Positions 25,770 through 37,355 of a stretch of DNA of 64,000 bases are shown here, piece after piece. Both the position numbers and the translations under genes were made by a program. Source of the stretch: CAZKWG01 sp964615375 (GTDB lineage Bacteria; Myxococcota_A; UBA796; CAZKWG01); the NCBI GenBank assembly GCA_964615375.1, contig CAZTOW010000012.1:124001-188000 (forward strand). Reading direction: 5' to 3'. Within the stretch, counting starts at the first letter, position 1; each line of letters opens with the position of its first letter. The notes below the pieces were generated by a model. It was not told the DNA's origin. It ran no database searches and saw only the letters and a list, made by a program, of their open reading frames with translations.

Positions 25770-28700
25770 TCAGAGGACCTCCATCCACGCCAGGGTCTGG
25801 GAGACGTAGATCAGGCTGTCCATGGTCTTGATCACGCTCACGACGTCTCCGTCCGCGCTGGGCGTGGACGTGCCGACCATCACGGTCCCCATGTCCGTGA
25901 CGGTGACGGCCGAGGGGTAACCGTCCACGGTCGTGTACATGTCGGCGTCCGTGACCGCGTCGTCTCCGTCCAGGTCCACTGCCGGACCGCAGTCGTCGAA
26001 GCCGATGGCGTAGACACGGCCCTCGCCGCCGTCACAGACGTCCTCGCCCGGAGCCCAGGTCGAGAAGTAGACGACGCCCGCGTACACCGTGGGAGAGCCG
26101 GTCAGACCTTCGCCCGCGTCGAGCTCGACCACGCCGTTGGCGCCGCAGTCCGAGATCGCCTCCATGGTGTCGGAGGTGCAGCTCCCCGGATCCGTGTCCA
26201 ACACGGCGAAGAAGTAGCCCGAGTCGGTGAAGTCGCGGTCGTAAGGCGAGCCCGTGCCCCAGTACACGCCGAGAGAGCCGTCCGTGTGCCAGGCGGTCGT
26301 GGCGGCGTAGTACACCTCGGGGCGCTTGGAGATCGCGCCCTCCGAGTCGTCGATGGGATCGTAGAACTCGACCCAACGGAGGTTGTCCGGGTTCTTGCCG
26401 GGGATGCACGCTTTGTACATCCAGGTGGCGCCTGGATCCTGCACATCACCCGGGCCGCTCCCGCCCTCGTCCTCCGGCGTGTAGCTGGTCGTGACGGGGA
26501 AGTAGACCGTGTCGGCGTCGCCGTCCGAGTCCACGTCCACCACCGCCAGCGCGCCGGAGATGTAACCGTACTCGTAGTGGTCGTCGCCGTCCGACTCCAA
26601 CGTGGAGCCGTACACCGAAGACTCGGGGTGGCCGTTGTCGCCCTGGATGCGGTACTCTACCGAGGCCGTGCCCCAGTAGTCGTCGCCCAGGTGCCACATG
26701 TAGATGTTGGCCTCGGCGTCCTCATAGTTGGATCCACCCATGCCCCAGGGCACCGCGCGACCGGAACCCCACATGGCGACCCAACGATCGTGCCAGGCGT
26801 CCGGGTCGTCGCCCGACTTGTCGTAGATGTTGGCGATGACCGGCGTGCCGATGGTGTAACCCATGGCCGTGGTGTCGACCGAGTCCGTCTGCTCCCACAG
26901 GTACTGCGGAGAGGTCGGGTTGGTGATGTCCAGCGCCAGCGTGATCGTGCCGCCCTTGCCCTGCTGCACGACGACGACCCGGCGCCACTCGCACTCGTCG
27001 AGCTCCGAGGCCTCACAGTCCTTCACGTTGTCTTCGTCGGCGTCAATCCAGACGTCCTCGACCACGGGCGTACCATCGAACAGGAAGGTCCGTCCGTACA
27101 GCATCATGTCGATGAGACGCCCGGCCCACTCCGAGTCCTGGTCCCGGTACAGGAGCTGACCGGGGATCCAGGCCCACAGCTCCTCGCCCTCTTCCGTGTC
27201 GGCCGTGGACGGATCGTCCTCCAGCGCGAACGCATGCAGCATGCCGTCGTTGGCGGCGATGAGCACGATGTCCGGGTAGTCCGAGGACTCCATGGACTTG
27301 AGGAAGGTGCGGTAGGTGGGATCGACCGTGTAGGCGTTGTTGCGCTTGGACACGATCACGGGGACCGAGTGGGGCGAGTCACCCAGCTTCCAGCTCCCGC
27401 GCTCCATGTCGATGTAACGGTAGGTGGCCTCCGGGAGACCGCGGACAAAGTCCACCATCGCCTGAAGGTCATCCTCATCCACCATGCAGTCGTCGTTGAG
27501 ATCGTAGCTCTGGTCGTCGGCGCAGGGCGGGGCGCGCGTCACGTCCATCTTCAGGATCTGGAGCATCGCGAACTCGTCCGTCTTGATGTTGGAGACGAAC
27601 TCGTAGTCCAGACCCATGCGGTGGTCGCTCGACGCCTCGTCGGACATGACGGTCGCGGCGGGCTCGAAGAAGGTGTAGATGTCGCGCTTTCCGAAACCGT
27701 CGCGGTCGTCCGGGTTGGACTCGCTGGAGGTGACCGGGCGGCTGACGAGCAGATCGCCCGCGTCCCACACCGCGCCGCCGTACTCGTCCGGCCCATTGTA
27801 CAGGACCTGCCCGTAGCTGGGATCGGTCGGATCGTCCTCGATCTCGTAGGCGCGGACGTGACCTTCGGCCAGCGGGTTGTCGCCGTCCACCTCGTAGAAT
27901 GCGTAGATCAGGTAGGATCCGTCCGCCGAGATGACGGGGGTCGAGCGGCTGTAGGTGCCCGAGCGGATGTCCCGCATGACCGTCATGATCTGCGCGAGGA
28001 CCTCCTCGGGATCCTGCACGATCGTGTACACGCCGGCGCCGTCGATGGCCTCGGAGGCGTTGGAGTACAGGCTGTCGGAGACCTCATCGGACGGAGGGCC
28101 GAGCGCGATCGTGTGGACGATGGCGTTCTGCGTGTCCGTCAGGTCGGCGCGCAGGTCCGAGGTGTACAGACCGTACGCCACGTTGTCGTAGAGGCAGAGC
28201 GTGTCCGAAGACGTCGAGAGGCCGTCGGAGTCGCACATCACGTCGTCGGAGACGCTGCTGACCAGCGAAGAGACAGGATCCTCGTCGCTCTCGGCGCCGC
28301 TGCGACCGATCATGATGATGTGCGTCGCCTGGCAGGCGTACTCGATGGGCGCCTCGTCCCAGTCGCGCGTGAAGCCGTCCCCGTCGTCGTCGTCGCTGTC
28401 ATCAGCGTCCGAGTTGGACAGGTAGTCGTCACCGAGCGCGGCCAGACCCTCGGCGAAGTTGCGCGTGTCCGTGTCCCAGGGGGTCAGCCCCGAGAGCCCG
28501 GTCATCAGCTCCGTCGCCGTGCTGCCCAGCGGCACGATGGGGTAGAAGGTGCTCTCGTCACCGTTCTGCGCGGTGCCGACCACGCCGTAACGCGCGCCGT
28601 CGTAGTGCATCGCCACCTGCTGGATGGCGTCGATGACGTAGACGATGCACGGCGACTCGGCGACCTCGCCCTCACCCTCGCCCTCCGCCGGAGGCGCCGG

Positions 28701-28949
28701 GCGCGCAGCGGCGGCCGCGGTGTCCGGCGTGCCGCCGCCCGTGTCGGTCGTGCCCGTCTCCTCGAGCTCGGTGAGCGCGCAGGGCTCGGACATGGGCGAG
28801 GACATGTCGATGAAGAAGATGATGTTCGGCTCGACGTCGCCCACCAGCTCGACGAACTCGTCGGACGAGGACGCGCGGGCCTCGGGGGGCGGCACCAGCA
28901 GGGTGAGCCCGAGGATGGACAGAATCGCGAGATGGCGGTTCCGGGTCAT
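25770..28949 (-). CDS. pilY1: PilY1-like pilus tip/adhesin protein
   Basis: A 1059-residue secreted protein with a signal peptide (ILSILGLTLLVPPPEARA). The N-terminal third is a von Willebrand A-like region with a degenerate metal site DMSSP (expected DxSxS) and a D/G/E/T-rich insert. The rest is the PilY1 beta-propeller, with signatures YPDIVLIAANDGMLHAF, ELWAWIPGQLL, TPVIANIYDKSG and GSPTVYAGVVYFS. A Ca-binding-loop-like DVDSDGDAD occurs near residue 825. It is the last gene of the minor-pilin operon. PilY1 sits at the pilus tip and supports extension, adhesion and surface sensing. ATG 28949 has GAGG 5 nt upstream. Confidence 0.88.
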   Translation of the reverse strand: MTRNRHLAILSILGLTLLVPPPEARASSSDEFVELVGDVEPNIIFFIDMSSPMSEPCALTELEETGTTDTGGGTPDTAAAAARPAPPAEGEGEGEVAESPCIVYVIDAIQQVAMHYDGARYGVVGTAQNGDESTFYPIVPLGSTATELMTGLSGLTPWDTDTRNFAEGLAALGDDYLSNSDADDSDDDDGDGFTRDWDEAPIEYACQATHIIMIGRSGAESDEDPVSSLVSSVSDDVMCDSDGLSTSSDTLCLYDNVAYGLYTSDLRADLTDTQNAIVHTIALGPPSDEVSDSLYSNASEAIDGAGVYTIVQDPEEVLAQIMTVMRDIRSGTYSRSTPVISADGSYLIYAFYEVDGDNPLAEGHVRAYEIEDDPTDPSYGQVLYNGPDEYGGAVWDAGDLLVSRPVTSSESNPDDRDGFGKRDIYTFFEPAATVMSDEASSDHRMGLDYEFVSNIKTDEFAMLQILKMDVTRAPPCADDQSYDLNDDCMVDEDDLQAMVDFVRGLPEATYRYIDMERGSWKLGDSPHSVPVIVSKRNNAYTVDPTYRTFLKSMESSDYPDIVLIAANDGMLHAFALEDDPSTADTEEGEELWAWIPGQLLYRDQDSEWAGRLIDMMLYGRTFLFDGTPVVEDVWIDADEDNVKDCEASELDECEWRRVVVVQQGKGGTITLALDITNPTSPQYLWEQTDSVDTTAMGYTIGTPVIANIYDKSGDDPDAWHDRWVAMWGSGRAVPWGMGGSNYEDAEANIYMWHLGDDYWGTASVEYRIQGDNGHPESSVYGSTLESDGDDHYEYGYISGALAVVDVDSDGDADTVYFPVTTSYTPEDEGGSGPGDVQDPGATWMYKACIPGKNPDNLRWVEFYDPIDDSEGAISKRPEVYYAATTAWHTDGSLGVYWGTGSPYDRDFTDSGYFFAVLDTDPGSCTSDTMEAISDCGANGVVELDAGEGLTGSPTVYAGVVYFSTWAPGEDVCDGGEGRVYAIGFDDCGPAVDLDGDDAVTDADMYTTVDGYPSAVTVTDMGTVMVGTSTPSADGDVVSVIKTMDSLIYVSQTLAWMEVL

Positions 28950-28976
28950 GGGAGCCTCATGGCGGGAGATCGGAGA

Positions 28977-29525
28977 TTATCGAATCTTGCAGGTCCCTCG
29001 CAGCACCTTGCGGATGAGCGAGGAGGTGTTGGCCTGGGTCTCGTTGATATTGGAGTAGCTCTCGTCCTGCATCCGGGCCGTGGACTCCATCAGCCAGTAG
29101 TCGGCGCGAAACTGCGCCCGGCCGATCTCGGTGGAGTATCCCGGGGGTGGGTATCCGCAGCGCTGGTAGACCGCTGACACCCAGTATACACCAAGATTGT
29201 GCGTGTAGGTGAGCCCACCGAATTCTGCCTCCGCCTCCTCGGCGGTGACAAAATCGTCGTAGGTATCCTCAGCGGAGTCCAGGCCTTCATTGGGAGGATT
29301 TTCGGTCTGTAGCGTGTAGCGCGCGTGCTCGGTGCCCGCGCTGGCCGTGTTCAGCACCATCATGTGCTTGCGGTTGTGGACCGCGATGCGCTGATCCGTG
29401 CTGGCGATGGAGAGCGTGGTCGCGCCCACGACGCTCAGGATCGCCATGAGGATGAGCGCCACGAGCATCACGTAGCCCTGTCGAGCAGAGCGCGGAGCGG
29501 AAGCAGGAAGTAGGAAGCGGTTCAT
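28977..29525 (-). CDS. pilX: PilX-like minor pilin assembly protein
   Basis: A 182-residue protein. The N-terminus MNRFLLPASAPRSARQGYVM is followed by a hydrophobic helix (LVALILMAILSVVGATTLSI), as in PilX_N family proteins, which lack the canonical Glu5 prepilin site. The remainder is a soluble domain with two Cys (QRCGYPPPG, GTCKIR). ATG 29525 overlaps the pilW stop (TGATG). Together with PilV, PilW, GspH/FimT and PilY1 it forms the priming complex of type IV pili. Confidence 0.82.
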   Translation of the reverse strand: MNRFLLPASAPRSARQGYVMLVALILMAILSVVGATTLSIASTDQRIAVHNRKHMMVLNTASAGTEHARYTLQTENPPNEGLDSAEDTYDDFVTAEEAEAEFGGLTYTHNLGVYWVSAVYQRCGYPPPGYSTEIGRAQFRADYWLMESTARMQDESYSNINETQANTSSLIRKVLRGTCKIR

Positions 29526-30586
29526 CAGAGCACCGACTGAGCGCGGAGGTTGCGCACGGTGACCTCGGTGGTCGTGAGCTGGCGGAAGTAGTAGTCCGGG
29601 GTGGGATCCGGGGAGTTGTTCTCCAGCGCGAAGCGTTGCCCGGAGAAGCGATCCGAGGGGTCGTCCCGCGAGCTGCGCACCACCAGCGAGATGCGCACCA
29701 CCCAGGGCGTCTGCCCGTCGGTCATGTCGATCTCGTCCACCCAGGCGCTCGGATCGGTGCAGTCCGCCGCGTCCGTGCCGTCGTCGGCGCAATAGGCGAT
29801 CTGCATGTCCTCGACGTACTCGATGACCGGCACGTCGTCGCTCTCGGGGTAGCCCAGATCCATGTCCAGCATCAGCACGGGCTTCTTCGGGCTGCCCGGC
29901 CCGACCCCGTCGTCCTGATCGTCGATGTAGAAGGTCAGCACCTGGGCCTTCGAGCAGCTCATGACCGGGGTGAGGTTCTCCCCCGTGGGGCACGCCTCCT
30001 CGAAATCCGAGTAGCCGGCGTTGGAGTTGACCTCGAAGCGTGTCTGCGTCTCGTCGCTGCCGTCGATGTTGGAGATGACCCAGATGTAGGACTCCATCCC
30101 CATGATCGAGGCGTAGTCCATGCACAGGAGCAGCTCGCCCGCCTCGTACTCGGGGATCTTGTCCTCGAAGTCCGACATGTCGGAGAGCACGGAGAGCCCC
30201 GTGGTCTCGCACTGCTCCGTCCGCATCATCGTCGTGCTGAGCAGCAGCGAAGGATCGGCGTAGACCACCGTGATCGCGTCGTGCCCCTGACCGTTCCAGT
30301 TGTCGTGGCTGACGACCGCCGGCAGCGGGTTGGTCGTGTCGTCCGGCCCCAGCAGCCCGCCCCAGCCCGTGGCGAGCCCGTCGGTGTTGAAGCCCGCCAT
30401 GCGCACCGAGCGCGACAGGGTGTCCGTCGCGAAGCGCATGTTCTGGTGCATCTCCATCTGCAGGTCCTGGTACATGAACTGACGGGACTGCATGATGAAG
30501 ACACCGTACAGACCGCCGATCACGATCAGCGCGATCACCATGGCGATCATGAGCTCGATGAGCGTAAATCCGCGTCGTCTGCGCAT
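29525..30586 (-). CDS. pilW: PilW-like minor pilin
   Basis: A 353-residue prepilin-type protein. It starts MRRRRGFTLIELMIAMVIAL, a clear class III signal cleaved by PilD after Gly and leaving Phe1 with Glu5. Then comes a large soluble head rich in Asp with several Cys (TEQCETTG, EEACPTGE, VMSCSKAQ, AYCADDGTDAADC) that probably form disulfides. ATG 30586 is chosen because it places the prepilin peptide at the N-terminus; the longer frame to 30682 has no signal. It lies 2 nt after the pilV stop. Confidence 0.88.
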   Translation of the reverse strand: MRRRRGFTLIELMIAMVIALIVIGGLYGVFIMQSRQFMYQDLQMEMHQNMRFATDTLSRSVRMAGFNTDGLATGWGGLLGPDDTTNPLPAVVSHDNWNGQGHDAITVVYADPSLLLSTTMMRTEQCETTGLSVLSDMSDFEDKIPEYEAGELLLCMDYASIMGMESYIWVISNIDGSDETQTRFEVNSNAGYSDFEEACPTGENLTPVMSCSKAQVLTFYIDDQDDGVGPGSPKKPVLMLDMDLGYPESDDVPVIEYVEDMQIAYCADDGTDAADCTDPSAWVDEIDMTDGQTPWVVRISLVVRSSRDDPSDRFSGQRFALENNSPDPTPDYYFRQLTTTEVTVRNLRAQSVL

Positions 30587-30588
30587 GG

Positions 30589-31086
30589 TCAGTCCCGGAA
30601 CCGATAGGAGGAGATGGTGGTGCCGTTCCAGGTGTCGAAGGCGAGATCCTTGTAGGTGCAACGCACACGGACCCGCGTCCACGTCCCCGTGTCGTCCATG
30701 TCCTGGACGTCCCAGGTGAGGTAGTAGATGGGCTCGCCGTAGCTCTCGTCGGTGCCGTTGATGGCGTTGACCGGCGCGGGCTCGCCGCTCGACGCGGGGT
30801 GCTCGAGCCAGATCCAGGGGTCGGAGTCCGAGGTGTTGTCGGTGTCGCTGTCCTCCAGGTCCGGGTGGCGGTAGGTCTCGTTCCAGGGCAGCGAGAGCAG
30901 GCGCTCGAGCTGGAGCTGCGCGAGGTAGGTGCAGTCCGAGATCTTCCGCGCGTGCATGTTGGAGCGCACGGCCTGGCTGTGGAAGCCGAACATGACGATC
31001 AGCGAGAACCCGAGGAGGGCCATCGCGATCAGCACCTCGATGAGGGTGAAGCCGCGTCGGGCGCGGAGGTGGGGGCGCGCGCTCAT
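30589..31086 (-). CDS. pilV: PilV-like minor pilin
   Basis: A 165-residue prepilin: RRGFTLIEVLIAMALLGFSL is the PilD recognition site with Glu5, followed by the hydrophobic helix. The region SNMHARKISDCTYLAQLQLE resembles the PilV/GspI family. ATG 31086 overlaps the stop of the preceding gspH/fimT gene (ATGA). It is the second gene of the sigma-54-type operon. Confidence 0.88.
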   Translation of the reverse strand: MSARPHLRARRGFTLIEVLIAMALLGFSLIVMFGFHSQAVRSNMHARKISDCTYLAQLQLERLLSLPWNETYRHPDLEDSDTDNTSDSDPWIWLEHPASSGEPAPVNAINGTDESYGEPIYYLTWDVQDMDDTGTWTRVRVRCTYKDLAFDTWNGTTISSYRFRD

Positions 31087-31745
31087 GTGCCTGCGCTCCC
31101 GCGCGCCGTGCCTACCTCGGGCAGCGCGCTCGCGTCAGTGGTGAGGTGGACGACCCCGGCGCGCGACACGGTGACGGTCACCTCATCGGTGACGCCATCC
31201 AGCGCCGCCTCCTGGTTCACGAAGGTCAGCACGATGTAGCCTCTGCTGTCGAAGTCATCCGCGGGGTTCTCCACCCAGCCGCGCGGGCTGAAGACCACCG
31301 CGTCGTCGTTGCCCGTCCCCGGCCCGGTGAGCGGCTCCCAGGATCGAAGGCAGATGTGCGGCGCGTCCTTGACGCCGTCCGGCCCGATGTCGCGGATCCC
31401 CTCGCTCTGGTCGGTGTCCGCGCCGGTCTCGACCAGATCCGAGGGCAGCACGTCCCACTGCGAGGAGCGCAGGCTCTTGTCGCCGATCTCGAGCTGCCAG
31501 CTCCCGCCGTAGACCGCGAAGTCCGTGCAGTCCCCGCCCGAACCGGTGAGCCTCACCCGCACCTGGCGGTTCGTGGAGAGCGCCATGTTCCGCGCGGCCA
31601 TCAGGTCGCCGCGCAGGGTCTTGCCCACGCCCACCAGCCGGAAGCGCGGCAGGTGGCCCCGGATCGAGCCATAGCCGGCCGCCGCCAGGATCGTGATGAT
31701 CCCGATGGTGATGGCCAGCTCGACCAGGGTGTATCCGCGTCGCAC
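31083..31745 (-). CDS. GspH/FimT-like minor pilin
   Basis: A 220-residue prepilin. From GTG 31745 it reads MRRGYTLVELAITIGIITIL, a class III signal with Glu5. The soluble head is of GspH/FimT type (LRGDLMAARNMALSTNRQVR). GTG 31745 has GGAG 5 nt upstream and fits the predicted transcription start near 31772. A GTG at 31760 would leave only an 11-nt leader. It is the first gene of the minor-pilin operon (gspH-pilV-pilW-pilX-pilY1). Confidence 0.85.
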   Translation of the reverse strand: MRRGYTLVELAITIGIITILAAAGYGSIRGHLPRFRLVGVGKTLRGDLMAARNMALSTNRQVRVRLTGSGGDCTDFAVYGGSWQLEIGDKSLRSSQWDVLPSDLVETGADTDQSEGIRDIGPDGVKDAPHICLRSWEPLTGPGTGNDDAVVFSPRGWVENPADDFDSRGYIVLTFVNQEAALDGVTDEVTVTVSRAGVVHLTTDASALPEVGTARGSAGT

Positions 31746-31782
31746 GATCGCTCCAGGCACAGGGGTCCGTGGAGCGAATTAA

Positions 31783-31798
31783 TGCAAGAATTGTGCCA
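31783..31798 (-). promoter_or_regulatory. Sigma-54 (-24/-12) promoter of the pilin operon
   Basis: On the minus strand TGGCAC (31798-31793), five bases, TTGCA (31787-31783). The invariant GG and GC are exactly 12 nt apart, matching the RpoN consensus. The predicted transcription start is about 31772, 27 nt before the GTG of the first pilin gene. Confidence 0.88.
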
Positions 31799-31840
31799 AT
31801 CGGCGAAGGCGGGCTTCCGAGCGACGCGGACGAGCTTCCT

Positions 31841-31874
31841 AGGAAAAGTTTTCCTGCACTGGAAAAGTGTTCCT
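31841..31874 (-). promoter_or_regulatory. Two tandem palindromes, likely sigma-54 activator sites
   Basis: AGGAAAAGTTTTCCT at 31841-31855 is a perfect palindrome around one base. TGGAAAAGTGTTCCT at 31860-31874 is a near copy (centres 19 nt apart). They sit at about -76 and -95 relative to the predicted pilin start, the usual place for activator binding. The second overlaps the TPR lipoprotein stop codon. The sigma-54 activator encoded at 32843-34279 is the natural candidate binder. Confidence 0.6.
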
Positions 31875-32842
31875 AAGGGCTGGTCACCCCGTCGTCCGCG
31901 GCGTCGCCGGCCGGCGCGGCCGGTGCGGTAGGATCAGCGGCGTCTTCCCCCGGCTTCACCCGCTGGACGGGCGGCGGGGAGATCAGCGCGGGCGTGGCGG
32001 GGGCGAGGGTGGGCAGGCTCTCGGCGTGCTGGGCGCTGGCGGCTCCGGGGCAGCGATCCTCCACCGCCCCGCGGCGCCGCGCCACCAGCCGCTGCACCTG
32101 GCTGATGTCGGTCCCCACGCCGGCCGCCTTCGCGCTCAGCAGGGCCTCGTCCGCCGCCTCCAGCCAGGCCAGCACCGGCGGGGCCGTGCCCGCGCAGTCC
32201 TTCGGGTTGATCCGCCCCGAGGTGGTCGCCACCAGGGTCCGCGCGCGCAGCATGTGGAGCATGGAGACGAAGCGGGGCGGCGTCTCCGGCAGCGCCAGCG
32301 CCCGGTCCACCTGGGCCAGCGCCTCCTCCGGCTTCTTCTGGCGCAGCAGCACCTCGGCGTAGCCCAGCTGGTACTCCGCCATGCTGGGGTAGCGCTCGAC
32401 CAGGCCCTTGTAGCGGGCCGCCGCCTGGTCCAGGTTGCCGAGCGTCATCTCCAGGATCGCCTGGCTCCCCTGCACGCCCGGGTCCTCCGGGGCGAGCTGG
32501 AGCGCCTTCGCCAGGAGCTCCTGGGCCGTGGCCGGGTTTCCGCTGGCCAGGGTCACGCTGGCCATCCCGCGCAGGCAGGAGACCTCGTCCGGCAGGACCT
32601 CCAGGCACTTCTTGAAGGCGCCCTCGGCCGCCTCGCGCTGCCCGGCGATCTGGTAGGTCCAGCCGAGGCCGGCGAGCGCCTCGGGGAGGGCGGGCTCGCG
32701 GTCGAGCGCCTTCCGGAAGTGGGCCTCGGCCGCGGAGAGCTCGTGCGCGTCCAAGGACTCGCGGCCCTTCGTGGCGTGGTACTCGGCCGAGCAGCCCGTG
32801 AGGCCGAGCATCAGCAGAGCGAGCAGGGGACGGAGAGGGGTC

Positions 32843-32853
<11 letters not shown>
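31873..32853 (-). CDS. TPR-repeat lipoprotein
   Basis: A 326-residue lipoprotein with leader MTPETPLRPLLALLMLGLTGC (Cys21). At least four TPR units follow (AEAHFRKALDREPALPEALA, QREAAEGAFKKCLEVLPDEV, AQELLAKALQLAPEDPGVQG, ALAQVDRALALPETPPRFVS). A Pro/Ala-rich disordered tail of about 60 residues ends the protein. The start is TTG 32853, overlapping the activator gene by 11 nt; no better start precedes the lipoprotein signal. TPR lipoproteins such as PilF/Tgl help secretin or pilus assembly. Its place between a sigma-54 activator and pilin genes suggests a similar role, but this is inference. Confidence 0.75.
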
Positions 32854-34278
<1,425 letters not shown>

Positions 34279-34279
<1 letters not shown>

Positions 34280-34309
34280 TGCGTGGCCCGGGGGAGAAGA
34301 GGCTACAAT
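34279..34309 (+). promoter_or_regulatory. Weak promoter candidate for the kinase operon
   Basis: TACAAT (34304-34309; 5 of 6 consensus) with TTGCGT (34279-34284) 19 nt upstream, in the divergent gap. It would start RNA about 59 nt before ATG 34375. The spacing is longer than ideal. Confidence 0.3.
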
Positions 34310-34374
34310 CATAGCGCAGGTGTCCGCCTCGGCGTCGGCCCGCCGTGGGGGTGGAGAGGAGGGAGCACGACCGG

Positions 34375-35235
34375 ATGAGCCTCAACGGGATCTCGCGCGC
34401 GCTGATCCTCGCGTCGCTGCTGCTCATCGCGCAGCCCGCGCGCGCCGAGCCTTGCCCCGCGAACACGGCTCTGTTAGAAGAATCGATCCTCCAGGCAGAG
34501 GCGGCGTTCGAGGAGATGAACCTGGAGGCGTACACCATCGCGGTGCGCGTGGCGAGCTCCATGCTCGTGTGCACCACCGATCCGATCCCGCGGGCGCTGG
34601 CCGCGCGAGTCCACCGGATGACCGGGCTGGATCGTTTCGTGGCGCGCGACGAGGAGCGCGCCCGGATCGCCTTCGCCGCCGCCCGCGCCATCGAGCCCGG
34701 CTACCAGTTCCCGCCGGAGCTGCTCCCTGAGGGGCACCCCGCTCAGACCCTCTACCAGGCCCTCCCGCCGCGGGGGGCGAGCGTCCGCGTGGCTCGCCCT
34801 GCGGCCGGGACCCTGCTCTTTGACGGGATCGAGAGCCTGGACCGCCCCACGGAGCGCCCCACGGTCCTGCAGCGCCTGGACGACGCTGGTGTGGTGGCCG
34901 AGACCCTCTACCTGTGGCCGGAGGACGCGCCTGGCTGGCTCATGCCAGAGCAGCCCGCCCCCGTCGCCCGGTCCCGGCACGGCGCCGATCAGCGCTCCCA
35001 GCGGGTCACCGGGTGGTCGCTCATCGGCACGGCGGTGGCGGCTGGTCTGAGCTCGGCCGCCCTCTACAGGGTCGCGCGAGAGGAGTCCACGGTATACTGG
35101 GATCCTCAGACCCCTGCGGGTGAGCTCGACGCGCTGCGAGACCGGGTGAACACGCACCAGGGCCTCGCGCTGGGCGCGGCGGCGCTCGGCCTCGGCGCAG
35201 GGGTCGGTGCAACCGTCGTCTTCGTGTGGAACTGA
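34375..35235 (+). CDS. Secreted/membrane protein of unknown function in kinase operon
   Basis: A 286-residue protein with signal peptide MSLNGISRALILASLLLIAQ ending PARA-EPC. A helical region with TPR-like character follows (RARIAFAAARAIEPGYQFPP). A short beta-rich segment comes next, and two C-terminal hydrophobic helices (GWSLIGTAVAAGLSSAALYR and LALGAAALGLGAGVGATVVF) end the protein. ATG 34375 follows AGGAGGGAG with 9 nt spacing; the GTG at 34345 would add a charged N-terminus. The kinase starts 2 nt after its stop, so it is the first gene of a five-gene chain. I cannot assign a family; similar proteins accompany Ser/Thr kinases in Myxococcota (from memory). Confidence 0.65.
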   Translation: MSLNGISRALILASLLLIAQPARAEPCPANTALLEESILQAEAAFEEMNLEAYTIAVRVASSMLVCTTDPIPRALAARVHRMTGLDRFVARDEERARIAFAAARAIEPGYQFPPELLPEGHPAQTLYQALPPRGASVRVARPAAGTLLFDGIESLDRPTERPTVLQRLDDAGVVAETLYLWPEDAPGWLMPEQPAPVARSRHGADQRSQRVTGWSLIGTAVAAGLSSAALYRVAREESTVYWDPQTPAGELDALRDRVNTHQGLALGAAALGLGAGVGATVVFVWN

Positions 35236-35237
35236 GC

Positions 35238-36763
<1,526 letters not shown>

Positions 36764-36767
<4 letters not shown>

Positions 36768-37351
36768 AGGGCGCACTCCTCGCCGTGCTCCTGGCCCCGA
36801 GCTCCGCGGGCTGCGTGTTCATCACCCAGGCCGAGCACGACAGCCGCCTCGGGCTGCCAGGGGAGACCGGGGACACGCAGGACACGCAGGACACGCAGGA
36901 CACGCAGGACACGCGGGACACCGCCGTGGAGACCGTGACCCAGGCCTTCAGCGGGACCTTCGGCCTGGATCTCGAGCTCCGCGACAGCGCCGCCCGCTGT
37001 GAGGGCGCGCTCGCCGTCGAGCTGAGCTGGGTCGGGGGCGCGGAGACGCCCTTCTTCGCGGGGGAGGGGAGCTGCTCGCTCAGCGCCGAAGAGGAGCCCG
37101 ACCTCGACGGGCTGCCGGTCATCCTCACCCTGAGCGGGGCGGTGGACGCGAACAGCGTGGCCGGCGGCGTCGTCGGGATCTTCGTCGACGAGGATCCGAG
37201 CGGCAACCCGGAGGACGGGAGCTGGGAGGGCCTGCTGGACGACGCGACGGGCGTGATGAGCGGGACCCTCTCGGCCAGCACCAACCTGCGCGGGCAGGGG
37301 AGCACGAGCGTCTCGGGCACCTGGGAGGTCACGCGCCAGGAGGAGCTGTGA
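36764..37351 (+). CDS. Small lipoprotein with QDT repeat linker
   Basis: A 195-residue lipoprotein with leader MKGALLAVLLAPSSAGC (Cys17). A linker of tandem QDT/GDT triplets encoded by a 9-bp repeat comes next (about residues 35-52). The rest is a beta-rich domain of about 140 residues, with FSGTFGLDLELRDSAARCEG and alternating S/G/T residues. GTG 36764 overlaps the kinase stop, implying coupled translation with the kinase. It may be an envelope partner or ligand-binding component for the kinase; this is inferred only from position. No known family recognised. Confidence 0.65.
36872..36916 (+). repeat. 9-bp tandem repeat, five copies
   Basis: GACACGCAG repeated four times exactly (36872-36907) plus a fifth copy with one change (GACACGCGG). 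It encodes the D-T-Q linker of the lipoprotein and is likely to vary in copy number. Confidence 0.95.
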
Positions 37352-37355
37352 GCGC

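Noticed and set aside
26286..29177. 963-residue open frame opposite the pilY1 gene
   Set aside because: Its translation is Val/Arg/His-rich and lacks domains; it mirrors the codon bias of pilY1, which has clear family motifs.
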